Shown here: piece by piece, positions 1-9,600 of the stretch
Layout of the letters: each line of letters opens with the position of its first letter
How positions within the stretch are numbered: position 1 is the first letter of the stretch
Assembly: GCA_902795965.1 (NCBI GenBank)
Contig: CADBNI010000010.1
Span: 1 to 33,596, forward strand
Source: an uncultured bacterium
GTDB taxonomy: Bacteria > Cyanobacteriota > Vampirovibrionia > Gastranaerophilales > Gastranaerophilaceae
Length of the DNA: 33,596 nucleotides
Direction: 5' to 3'
The notes under the pieces: model-generated
Database searches by the model: none
What the model was told of the DNA's origin: nothing
The model's input: only the letters and a program-made list of their open reading frames with translations
Position numbers and translations under genes: made by a program

Positions 1-495
1 ACAAGAAAGAAACCAAAGAAACTCCCGACCATAACTTCGTTCGCTAATAATTTGTACGGCTCAACCTAAGGCGGACAAACTCACTCGTCACCCTGAACTT
101 GTTTCAGGGTCTATCAATTTTTATCGTTCAGACAGTGTCCGCCTCTGTTGTTGTTTCGCCTACAATTATTGCTCACTACGTTGAGGTCGGATTGATTTTC
201 TATTTTATTGCTGTTTCGTTAAGTGGTGATTATAAGAAGTTACGGTGCCTTTGGCACAAATAATCTATTCGCCCTGCGCCTTCATTCATGTCTAAAATTG
301 AATTTGATTTTTTGTATTTATACCTTATTGTTACAGATTGTTAAGATGAATTTAAATCGTACAAACGCAATATTCATAAGCATTTTAGGGACATTAACAA
401 AACAAAACCCTCATGCTGACATGCAATTTTTCAAAACAAAAATTTTTTATAAAAGCATAGGGGATAAAAAAACAGGATATTTGAAAGGGGAAATT
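1..495. other. Left-edge region without a convincing gene
   Basis: No reading frame here looks coding. A frame stays open upstream of 496, but its translation is Cys/Phe/Ile-rich and unlike the protein that follows, and the strong ribosome-binding site sits only before 496. The first 44 bases could encode the tail of a gene outside the window (frame 3 reads KKETKETPDHNFVR then stop), but this is too short to call. The notable structure is a nested inverted repeat at 69-144. Confidence 0.6.
69..144. repeat. Nested inverted repeat
   Basis: The outer arms AGGCGGACA (69-77) and TGTCCGCCT (136-144) are perfect 9-bp complements. Inside them ACCCTGAA (90-97) and TTCAGGGT (103-110) form a perfect 8-bp hairpin with loop CTTGT. 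There is no T-run, so it is not a simple terminator. It may be a dispersed intergenic element, but only one copy lies in this window. Confidence 0.5.
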
Positions 496-2049
496 ATGGG
501 AAACGAAATGAACGTTACCAACGTTACTGCAAGTGAGTATTTTACAACTAATCCGATTAAGGACCAAGAAGTAAAACAAAAAGCACAAAATGCACAAAAA
601 TTTTTATTTACAAAAGCACAACGCGAAACAGCCGAAAATGATTTGACACAACGTTATATTCAATACGGCACTATTGAAGGTTCAATGGACGAAAAACAGG
701 CTAAAAAAGCTGCTCACAAATTTGTACAAAACGAACACAATTTGGAAGAAGCATACCACACAGAAGTATTTATGGACAAAGAAGCGTACAAAGCAGCGGA
801 AAAAGCTCGCAAAGAAGCTCGTAAAGAACTTGTCGCACAATACAGAGCGCAAGGTATGTCGAGAAAAGAAGCTAAACAAAAAGCAGATGCTCAGTTGGGT
901 CAAAATGAACTCATAAGAGGCAGAAAAACCAGAAGATTCGTTGAAGAACATAAAGATTACTTCTATGATGCTAACGGTAATTTCTCAAGTAATAAATTTA
1001 CAGCAAGAGCATTGAAATATACAAATATCAATACAGGCGAAGGTGAAACACTTAACGGTCACTTAAGTTTGAAAGAAAGACGTAAAGCCGCTGCAATGGA
1101 AGATACAAGTGCAAAAGTTATCAAAAACATTGTTAAGAAATCAAATCTTTCCTATGAAAGAGATAATACAGATCTTTACAGAGGTCTTGCAGTCGCAGGA
1201 GGCGTCGCACTCGGCAGTTATCTGGCAACAACACCTTTGTTAGGCAGCGTTACAACAATGGCAACAACCGCAACAGGTGCAACTACAGGCGCAACCGCCG
1301 AAGTTCTTAAAGGCGCAGGCAAAGCAACCGCTGATGCAACGGCAGAAGCTGGTGCGGAGGCTGCAGGAAAAGCAGTTGTACATAAAGGCGCAGCAGGGAT
1401 TTCACTCGGTCTCGGCTTAGGATTGGCAGCAGCAAGTTTCATCAAGGATAAAGGTAACAAGGAAGCTCATATCTACGCTCCGAATCAACCTGAAGAACAA
1501 CACATCGAAGAACAAATTGAAGAACAAATCGAAGAACAGGTGGAGGAACAAGTCGAGCCGCAACCGGAACCTTGTCCCGACAAATTCAAACCGATTGCAC
1601 ATTGCGATCACAAAGTAAAACGCGGTGACAACTGGACTAACGTAGCACAGGCAAAAGTAAAAGTTAACGGCAAAGCAATTTCGGGTCAGGATTTGAAAGA
1701 TTACGTACATCTTGAAAAACTTAAATACGGTATTACTGATTTCACGAAAAACGAATTCAGAGCCGTATATGACGAAAAGAAACAAAACGAAAGCGGTATC
1801 TTAAGATTGTACACAGACTTTACTGACGTAATCAACAATGAAGAATATCAAAAACGTTACCCGCAATTACTTCAAAGAGCAAAAGCTCTGCAAGGAAAAA
1901 TAACAATTCCTGATTGTGAAGCCAAAGTAACACCGGGAAGCGTTGTACCCAATAAAAAAGCAAGAGTAAACAATGTCGTATCTCCTGATTTCGGTCAAAT
2001 TAAAACCGATTGTAACGGAAATAATCCGCAAATTGTTTACGGAAAATAA
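496..2049 (+). CDS. Large coil/membrane protein with LysM-like tail, function unknown
   Basis: A 517-aa protein of no family I recognise with certainty. The start at 496 is chosen because an AAGGGG ribosome-binding site precedes it by 6 nt. Residues about 20-220 are Lys/Glu/Ala/Gln-rich and probably helical or coiled coil. Two small-residue (Gly/Ala/Thr) hydrophobic stretches at about 230-250 and 300-316 could be membrane segments, separated by an Ala/Gly/Thr-rich linker. About 329-356 is a run of (I/V)EEQ repeats ending in a Pro-rich spacer. From about 372 the sequence HKVKRGDNWTNVA resembles the start of a LysM domain, suggesting peptidoglycan contact (inference). There is no classical signal peptide. 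The build (basic coil, small-residue membrane segments, tail) recurs in the 1058-aa protein at 3123-6299. A terminator follows within 10 nt, so it is probably monocistronic. Confidence 0.8.
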   Translation: MGNEMNVTNVTASEYFTTNPIKDQEVKQKAQNAQKFLFTKAQRETAENDLTQRYIQYGTIEGSMDEKQAKKAAHKFVQNEHNLEEAYHTEVFMDKEAYKAAEKARKEARKELVAQYRAQGMSRKEAKQKADAQLGQNELIRGRKTRRFVEEHKDYFYDANGNFSSNKFTARALKYTNINTGEGETLNGHLSLKERRKAAAMEDTSAKVIKNIVKKSNLSYERDNTDLYRGLAVAGGVALGSYLATTPLLGSVTTMATTATGATTGATAEVLKGAGKATADATAEAGAEAAGKAVVHKGAAGISLGLGLGLAAASFIKDKGNKEAHIYAPNQPEEQHIEEQIEEQIEEQVEEQVEPQPEPCPDKFKPIAHCDHKVKRGDNWTNVAQAKVKVNGKAISGQDLKDYVHLEKLKYGITDFTKNEFRAVYDEKKQNESGILRLYTDFTDVINNEEYQKRYPQLLQRAKALQGKITIPDCEAKVTPGSVVPNKKARVNNVVSPDFGQIKTDCNGNNPQIVYGK

Positions 2050-2056
2050 AAATAAA

Positions 2057-2081
2057 AGACCCTCAGTTGAGGGTCTTTATT
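2057..2081. terminator. Bidirectional intrinsic terminator
   Basis: AGACCCTC (2057-2064) pairs with GAGGGTCT (2069-2076). The hairpin has T-rich tails on both strands: TTTATT on plus and TTTTATTTTT on minus. It serves the 517-aa protein gene and the convergent ispE, whose stop codon (2077-2079) lies in the plus-strand tail. Confidence 0.85.
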
Positions 2082-2880
2082 CTATAATGCAAACCCCATC
2101 TTTAACGGCTTTCAGATTATTAAACACCTGATAGCCGTTTTGATTTTCAAACTCTCCGTCTATCATAAAATAAGTCGATCCAGAACCCGTCATAACGGAC
2201 TTCGGATAAATACGCTTAATCTCCTGCAATTCCTCATAATCTTCAATCAACGCCCATTCCAAATCGTTTTGAAAATTTTCCCGTTCCGGAGTTTTTGTCT
2301 TTTTCGAAAATTTTGTATACGCTTCTTTTGCGCTGATACCCAAATTTTTAGGTTTTATCAAAGACAAATTAAATTCTTTAAACTCAAGAGGCTCAATAAT
2401 TTCGCCCCTTCCGCGCGACATAATCCTTCCGCCTTGCAAGCAAACGTTCAAATCCGAACCCAATTTTGAACAAAGTTTATGCAAATTTTCTCTGTCAAGC
2501 GGTCGGTCAAACATCTCATTCAGCCCAAAAAGCATGCCTGCCGCATCGGTACTTCCGCCTGCAAGCCCTGCCGCAACGGGAATATTTTTGTCAATATAAA
2601 CCGAAATTTTTTGAGGCAATAATTTTGTTTCGTCAAAAAACAGTTTAATTGCTTTCCAAACCAAATTTTTTTCGTTATAAGGAATTTCACTGTTATTTCC
2701 CGAGAGATTAATTTCAAGCTCATTTGCATCTTCCGCACTAACCGTCAAATAATCATAAAGGCTTATGGTTTGCATAACGCTCTCGATATTGTGAAACCCG
2801 TCCTCACGTTTGTTTAAGACTTTTAAATTCAAATTAACCTTTGCGGGACATTGAATTTTAATAGATTTATCGTTATTCAT
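2077..2880 (-). CDS. ispE: 4-diphosphocytidyl-2-C-methyl-D-erythritol kinase
   Basis: IspE phosphorylates CDP-methylerythritol with ATP in the MEP isoprenoid pathway, in the cytosol. The 267-aa product has the family opening PAKVNLNLKVL...REDGFH (substrate-side Lys), the GHMP-kinase ATP loop PVAAGLAGGSTDAAG and the C-terminal GHMP motif MTGSGSTYF. Length is slightly short of the usual 280-290. I start at MNNDKSIKI (2880) because the motif-bearing domain begins there. An in-frame ATG at 2961 would add 27 residues with no family likeness. No Shine-Dalgarno precedes 2880, but GATAAT lies 6 nt upstream, suggesting a leaderless message. Transcription ends at the shared terminator at 2057-2081. Confidence 0.95.
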   Translation of the reverse strand: MNNDKSIKIQCPAKVNLNLKVLNKREDGFHNIESVMQTISLYDYLTVSAEDANELEINLSGNNSEIPYNEKNLVWKAIKLFFDETKLLPQKISVYIDKNIPVAAGLAGGSTDAAGMLFGLNEMFDRPLDRENLHKLCSKLGSDLNVCLQGGRIMSRGRGEIIEPLEFKEFNLSLIKPKNLGISAKEAYTKFSKKTKTPERENFQNDLEWALIEDYEELQEIKRIYPKSVMTGSGSTYFMIDGEFENQNGYQVFNNLKAVKDGVCIIE

Positions 2881-3088
2881 AACACTATTATCAAACCATA
2901 AAATTTCACGGTCGGCAAATATTGTGTAAATAAAAACGACTATAAGTTCCCTCTTTAGCATTACTACCCAAATAAAATTTTAGCAAATCCACCTCTTTGC
3001 GGGAGAAGTCTGTTTTCGACTTAAGCGGAACGCGAAAGTCAACAGGGTGAGGGGCTAAAGTTACATTACCCGTAACCACTTTTCACTC

Positions 3089-3118
3089 AAAAAAAAGAGG
3101 ACCGAAGTCCTCTTTTTT
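3089..3118. terminator. Intrinsic terminator with UUCG tetraloop
   Basis: A perfect 12-bp stem, AAAAAAGAGGAC and its complement, encloses a 4-nt loop. On the minus strand the loop reads TTCG closed by C-G, the extra-stable UUCG type, and is followed by a long T-run. It lies just after the stop codon of the 1058-aa protein gene (minus strand). The A/T symmetry would also let it work on plus. Confidence 0.9.
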
Positions 3119-3122
3119 ACTG

Positions 3123-6100
3123 TTATTTGATTGGATAACGCAGTGTGCCTTGCGCGTAAATGTTTCTTCCTTCCTGTGCCTGTGAGGCTTGGAAACCTCT
3201 TCGACCTCCGTCTGTACCGACTGTAATGGTTCTATATATATCCATAAAATTGGGACGTCTTTTCAATTTTATGCCGTTACCGAGGTCTATTTCGCTGTAA
3301 ATATTCAAGAGGTTGTCAGGCATAGGTCCTGTCGGTTTTTCACCCGTTACTCTTTCGTAATCAGCTTTCCACATATCCGATATTGCTTTTGCAAATGTCT
3401 TTTTGTCAATGGGTTTGCCGTCCGAGGTTTCGTAAAGTACCGAATATGCTTCGGGTCCTCTGTATCTTACGGGTTTTACGGTCGGAACATCTTGCGCTTT
3501 GGAGATTTGACCTGCACGAACCATGCGTTTTCTTGATTGTGCAATATTGAGGTTGAGTGTCTGTTCTTCGGTGTCTTCGTCAACAACTTTTTGTCTGAGG
3601 TTAACAACACCGTCAAAAGATCTTCCTTTTGCGTGAACTTTGCCCATTGTAGCCAAACCGCCGATTGCACCGCCGACTGCCGCCAAAGTTGCCGCTTTTA
3701 TCGCATTTTTAAGTATATCGTTGTCAGCTTTGACTTCGCCTTTCTCACCGTCTGCGGTAACTTCGCCTTCCTGTCCTTTGACGTGAAGTTTGCCGTTTTC
3801 ATCAACATAGACATCATCACCGCCACCGATAACGTTGATTTTACCTGTGTGTTCGTCATAAGAAACGGTGAACTGTTTACCGCCGACATCAATAGTGTAT
3901 TCTTGACCCGAAACGGGAACAGTATATGTTTTACCGGGAATTGTGATTGTCTGACCTTGAACGGTAATCGTTTGAGGCGGAGTTGTAATCGTCTGACCCG
4001 GAACAGGTACCTGATAAGTCTTTCCGTCAACGTTTACCGTATATTGTTGTCCGTCATAATGTACCTCATAGGTTTCACCGCCAACCTGTACGGTTCCCGA
4101 ATACGGAGTTGTGTGAGTATAAGCATCACCGTCAACATAATCCGTTGTAGTAATTGTACCGTTGTATCCGACTTCGCTTGTCGGAACGGTAAATTGTACC
4201 GTTCCGCCTTCGGTAGTACCAGTAATTACGTATCCTTCGGTTGTAAATTCTATGGTTGAAGGGTCAATAGTAACCGTCTGACCGTCAACAACAATAGTTT
4301 GAGGATCTGTCTTAACAGTCTGCGGATCGGTTGTAAATGTAACTTCTCCGTCAGGTGAATTCCAGGTTATTGTTTGACCGCCTTTAACCGTTCCCGTAAT
4401 TTCGCCTGCGGGAATTGTTGTCTGATAGGTTCTATCGGGTGCTTTGTATGCAATTTGTTTTGCATCGGTTGCCCAGCCGTAAGCCTTTCCTGCAAGTGAG
4501 AAACCGCTCAATGCCCACGGACCGAGAAATGCCGAACCGAAACCGAGAGCAGCCGCAATACCTGCACCTTTGAGTACGTGTAATACCCTTTTGCCTGCCG
4601 TTTTGTTTTTATCGGTCGTAAAGCCTGCATCTTGCGCCCAGTGACGAATTCTGTTCAATTCGCCGTTGCCGACTTTACCGTTATTATTACCTATTAATTT
4701 ATCAAAAGTTGTTCTGTGGGGCTGACCGTATTCATCTGTTCTGATAAATTCAAAATCCATGACACCCGATCTGCCTTCATTAAGTGTCATATTTTTATCA
4801 GCCATGAAGTTTTCTTGCGATCTGTCATCAAGTAAACGGGAATCACAGACTTTGCCCAAGAAATCTTTCCATTTGTTTTCATCAAATTTGTAATAAGCTG
4901 TTCTCGGTTCACCCGTTTTCGGATCTTTATAAGTACGCGTGAAGTCATAATCACTTGGTGTACCATCTTTACAGAATGTAGTCGGACATTCCTGAACCAA
5001 TTTCATTGCTTTTTTGTCAAGAAAAGTTGCATCTTCTTTTCTTACACCGTTTCCGAGTGCATTCTTCATTTGAGCTTCCGAGAAAAATACTCTTGAGGCT
5101 TTAGTTGTTTGTTCCGCTTGTTGACCTTTTACCTGACGTTTGGCTTCTTCTTCAATAAAGTATTCCAAATCTTTGGCTTTTTGTTTTGCACTTCTTGCTC
5201 CCATGACATCTGCTATTGCCATACGTTCAAGAAGAACATTTTTATTAAAATTATTATCTTCCGTAATTTTTGCATAAGCAGCAAGTTGTCGCTGCTCGGG
5301 AGTGTCTAATGCTCTTAAATGATTACCTTTATGTTTTACGGAACGATTCCATGCAGCCAAAAGTTCAGCATCATTTTCCGGTTTGCTTACTTCCGCAAGC
5401 ATTTTGTCTATGAATGCTTTTTCCTGTTGAGTTGCATATCTTTCATAATATCTGCGCAAAACATCATCAGCATTTCTGTCGACTTCCTTGTCGATTTTTG
5501 CCATTTGTTTTGTTACTTTTTTATCATATTTTGTTCCCGCAAGAGAATATTCAATCGTATCGGCATTTTTGGGATCTTTAACCCAATCTTTCAATACTGC
5601 TTCATAATCTTTACGAAGTTGTTTTCTGCCCGATTTATTATGTTTCAAATCGTCGGGAACTTCAACGGGATCTTCATATCTTTCCGTTGCCGTCGTACTG
5701 TTAGCTTTGAAGCTGATACTTTTAGCACCCAACTGTTCTGTTGTTTCAGGTTCAACAACATCAGGAAGTGCTTTATCAAGAGCTTCTCTTTTCAAAACTT
5801 CGTATTCTTCTCCTTTTTGCTGAATAACACCGTCTTTAACAAGCCCTTGAATTGCTTCGGCATCGGTGTCTTCTGTAAATCCGACAACCGTTGCACCTTT
5901 AGAACTTACATATTTAGATAATGCAGTTTCCAAAATCGGTTTGTTTTCAGATGTATATTTTACGTTACCGTTACCGTCAACTTCAATTTTTGCATCCTGC
6001 AATGCTTTTGCAAGTTCGGCATCGTCAACTTTAATATCATATTCTTGTTCAATAAGAGCTTTAAGATTACTCATAGGAAAAGTGGTTGATGTTGTGGTAG

Positions 6101-6299
6101 AAATAACATTTTTTGGTTGAGCAACCTCTTGTTTTTCTAATTTTGTTCCGACGCCTGTTGCCTGTGTCGTGTAAATTTGGCCGTCTGCACCGAGAGTCCA
6201 AATCCCTGCCCTAATATTAGCTTCAATTTGATCGGGATTTGTGTTTCTCAAATTTTGAACCACACTCGGATCAACAGCCGTAAGACCTGTTACTGTCAT
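3123..6299 (-). CDS. Giant coil/membrane/beta-repeat protein, function unknown
   Basis: A 1058-aa protein with no family I can name. The start at 6299 (MTVTGLTAVDP) has AAAGGA 7 nt upstream. The ATG 21 nt earlier sits before that site and is rejected. Residues about 1-560 are charged, Lys/Glu/Ala-rich and likely helical. A Gly/Ala-rich hydrophobic stretch lies at about 570-605 (GIAAALGFGSAFLGPWALSG). Residues about 624-860 are a Thr/Val/Gly-rich run of short beta-type repeats in which GQTxTxxG and xYTVPVxGxxYTI units recur, ending in an acidic E/K/G stretch. A second Gly/Ala-rich hydrophobic segment lies at about 864-885, followed by a basic tail of about 170 residues. It probably spans or anchors in the envelope and exposes the beta repeats (inference). 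It is transcribed divergently from the adhesin gene at 6628 and ends at a strong terminator. Confidence 0.8.
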   Translation of the reverse strand: MTVTGLTAVDPSVVQNLRNTNPDQIEANIRAGIWTLGADGQIYTTQATGVGTKLEKQEVAQPKNVISTTTSTTFPMSNLKALIEQEYDIKVDDAELAKALQDAKIEVDGNGNVKYTSENKPILETALSKYVSSKGATVVGFTEDTDAEAIQGLVKDGVIQQKGEEYEVLKREALDKALPDVVEPETTEQLGAKSISFKANSTTATERYEDPVEVPDDLKHNKSGRKQLRKDYEAVLKDWVKDPKNADTIEYSLAGTKYDKKVTKQMAKIDKEVDRNADDVLRRYYERYATQQEKAFIDKMLAEVSKPENDAELLAAWNRSVKHKGNHLRALDTPEQRQLAAYAKITEDNNFNKNVLLERMAIADVMGARSAKQKAKDLEYFIEEEAKRQVKGQQAEQTTKASRVFFSEAQMKNALGNGVRKEDATFLDKKAMKLVQECPTTFCKDGTPSDYDFTRTYKDPKTGEPRTAYYKFDENKWKDFLGKVCDSRLLDDRSQENFMADKNMTLNEGRSGVMDFEFIRTDEYGQPHRTTFDKLIGNNNGKVGNGELNRIRHWAQDAGFTTDKNKTAGKRVLHVLKGAGIAAALGFGSAFLGPWALSGFSLAGKAYGWATDAKQIAYKAPDRTYQTTIPAGEITGTVKGGQTITWNSPDGEVTFTTDPQTVKTDPQTIVVDGQTVTIDPSTIEFTTEGYVITGTTEGGTVQFTVPTSEVGYNGTITTTDYVDGDAYTHTTPYSGTVQVGGETYEVHYDGQQYTVNVDGKTYQVPVPGQTITTPPQTITVQGQTITIPGKTYTVPVSGQEYTIDVGGKQFTVSYDEHTGKINVIGGGDDVYVDENGKLHVKGQEGEVTADGEKGEVKADNDILKNAIKAATLAAVGGAIGGLATMGKVHAKGRSFDGVVNLRQKVVDEDTEEQTLNLNIAQSRKRMVRAGQISKAQDVPTVKPVRYRGPEAYSVLYETSDGKPIDKKTFAKAISDMWKADYERVTGEKPTGPMPDNLLNIYSEIDLGNGIKLKRRPNFMDIYRTITVGTDGGRRGFQASQAQEGRNIYAQGTLRYPIK

Positions 6300-6627
6300 A
6301 ATTCGTCCTTTCTTCAGCATTGCACACTGATATTATTTTATACTTCTCTATGTCCATGTAAAAACATTTTTTAACCCAAAATTGCGCTATTTTAACAAAA
6401 TTTTTACACTAATTTTTAAAAGCCTTGATACAAGCGGGTTTTTGGCAGATTTTTAGGTTTACATTTCTTAATATTGTTCTATACGTTTTATATATATTAT
6501 ATATAATATATACCGAAAGATTTTGTAAATTTTTGTAAATGTTTTATCAAAAACAGTAAAGTTTGTGTGTAAAAAATCGTTTATATACATGTATAAAGTG
6601 TTCACGTGCAGAAACGGGGTTCAAAAT
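6300..6627. promoter_or_regulatory. Divergent control region between two surface-type genes
   Basis: 328 bp without a gene, separating the outward-facing starts at 6299 and 6628. It contains a perfect 22-bp A/T-only palindrome (6491-6512) that includes a TATAAT (6502-6507), and an exact tandem 10-mer, TTTTGTAAAT twice (6521-6540). No -35 match lies at the right spacing, so the promoters are not placed firmly. Confidence 0.4.
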
Positions 6628-9600
6628 ATGACAACATCAAAATTTAACAAAAAAAGAGTAACAGCGTTTGCATTAAGTTTGCTCTTGGTAATGCAACAAT
6701 CATTTACTTATCAGGTTGTGGCATCGACAATTACGTCGGCTAACGGTACAGTGATTAATCCTACGGGTAATACTTACAATATTAAACCCGATGCGGTTAA
6801 CGGAAAAACAGGTTACAAACAATTTGACAAAATTGATTTGTCAGCGAACGACATTTTGAACTTTATATATAATTATACAACTCAAAATGTTGATGTTCAA
6901 TGGAATGCTCAAAACGGAACTCACAGTATTATCACAAACAAACAGGTTGACGTTCCCATTGATACTTTTGTAAACCTTGTTAATCAAGGAGTAAACATTA
7001 ACGGTATTGTTAATGCTCTTGAATCCGTAGGTGGTAATTTGAAAACCGACGGACATTTGATGTTTATTACTCCCGGTGGAATGACAATCGGTTCTTCAGG
7101 TGTTTTGAACGTAGGAACTTTATCCGTTGTTGCACCCACACAATCATCTTATAATTCATTATCAGATTATTTAAATTTACCTAAACAGGAAACTTATTAT
7201 AAAACTAATTTCAGATTAACTGAAAACAATCCCGTCACCGAAGGTGTTTATACATTCCAATACGATACGGATACAACAAGACCGCTTTCGGTTACAACTG
7301 ACAAAACTTTTAATACAAGCACTTTGACCGCAGGCAACGGCGCAGCTCTCACCCTCGGCGGAGATATCATCAAAATCGACGGTAAAGTTGCGGCAAGAGG
7401 TGATGCAAACCTTTTGGGCGGCAATATTGCGGTAAACAACGGCGGTGTTGTACTTGCAGGTGTCAATGATGCTACGGTTTTGACAGGTCAAAGCGGAGCT
7501 GCAACCCTTTTCAGCTCACTTGTTAACGACAGTGCTACAAATTCGGGCAACTCATTTGCTTCATCAAACGGTAATATCGTAATTACTTCCGTAAGCGGAA
7601 CAGATATTGCAAACGGAGGTATTGTAAGAAACCATTCGACAGGCGGAAATACAACAATTACAAATACGGGTTCTAACGGTGTAAATGTTGCAGGTCAACT
7701 CTACAATCGTCAAGGAACTATGACCGTTGACAACTCCGCAGGACTTTTGAAAGTCGCATCAACCGGTGATGTCAAAAACAACGGTACAATGAATTTTACA
7801 AACTCGGGTACGGGTATGAATATTGCAGGTACGGTTACAAATAATATCGGCAATGCAACATTCAGAAATACCTCGGGTCAATTATTGGTTGATACAACAG
7901 GTACAATCAATTCAAACGCAACCGGTACAAACGGTTTAACCGTTTACAACAACGGTAACGGCGGTATGGATATTCAAGGTAAAGTTAATATCAACCATAC
8001 AACAAGAAAAAATACCGTTAACTTTACCAACGAAAATTCCAACATGACAATCGGTTCAAATATTAAAAACAATATTGAATCAAATGCTGATGTAAATATT
8101 ACCGTAAATGACGGAAATCTCTACAACAACGGAGTTGCTCATAACTTAATCGCAACTTCCAACGGTGCTGATTTGAACATTAATGTAACAAACGGCGCAA
8201 TCGGTAAAGAAGTTCAAGGTTGCGACGGCGGTGTTTGCACAGGCATCGGCAGAGATGCAAGAGATTTGACAAAATCAATCAATACTTCAATAGACGGTAA
8301 TATTAAAGCAATCAGCTCAGGCTCAGGTTCACTCGCCAATATGGCAAGTTTGGGCAAAGATATGCACGTTGATCAGATTAAAGCTGACGGACGTGTAATC
8401 CTTTTGGCTGACGGCGAAAATACTTCAACGGTTTACGGCGTAACCAAAACCACGGGTTCGGGTGCATACAATATAGTAAACAAATCAACCGATACTACAA
8501 AACCGAATGTTGAAGGTACGGGAATTTCAATGATTGCAAGCGGTGCTATCGGCGAAAACTCCAAAGCATTAACCTTCAGACAAAACGGTTCTCAAAGCGT
8601 ATTCTACGGTGATGATGCAACTCAAGGTCACGATGCTCACAAACACGTACCTTCACCGAACACAACGCTTTCACAAGGTGTTGATATGTTGGCTAACGGC
8701 AACATCAACGTAAACGGTATGGACGCCGACAACGGAAACAAAGTTGACACAAATGTTTGCGCAATAATCTCCAGAGAAGGCGACATTAAAGCTCAATTCT
8801 CGGGCGATACATACATCAAAGAAACAACTGCTAAAAATAACATTGATATCTTAACAAGAGGCAAAAACCTTTATGTTGAACATTTGGGTGAAGCTCCCGA
8901 TACATACGCTTCGGCTAACGGTTCAACAGACTACTACGGCGGAAAATCTCAAGCTCCCGAAAAAGCTAAATTAACAGCTTTGGACTTGGGTACATACTGG
9001 AGCGAAAGCGAAGCAAACGGCTACGAACACGCAGCAGACTCAACAATCGTAGTTAAAAACGGTACTTTGAGAGGCAAAGGCGAAGGCAGACCCGCTCACG
9101 AACAGGATTTGACACTTGTTGCAGATAACGCTTACGCAGGCGGTTACTACTTCAATATGGGTAAACACAGAGGCAAAGTAAGCAACGAGCCTAAATTTAA
9201 CCCGTCATACTATACAAAAGATTCTACAACAAACGAATTAACAAACGAAACAGATCCTAACACTCCGATTTCTATCAGAGCAAAAGCAGTAAGACCGGAA
9301 GATGATATTCCTGAAGGTCACAATGCAGACGAACGTAACTACTATTACGGCGGAAGCTCTCAGGGTGATGACGAAGGCTATGACGGCGTTGACAATTCGG
9401 GTCATAACACCGATAAAAACGGTACAACCGAAGATGATGACAACTTGGTAGTACCCGAAGATGAAGAAAACGTTGTAGATACCGATATGGATACCGATAC
9501 CGATACCGATACAGATATTGATAACGATACTGACACAGATATCGACACTGATACAGATATGGACAACGATACGGATACAGATACCGATACTGACCTTGAC

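Noticed and set aside
223..495. N-terminal extension of the 517-aa protein
   Set aside because: The added residues are Cys/Ile/Phe-rich and unlike the protein; the ribosome-binding site lies directly before 496.
6491..6512. 22-bp palindrome as a specific regulator site
   Set aside because: It consists only of A and T in alternating order; such palindromes are expected in A/T-rich promoters. Kept only as a description of the region.
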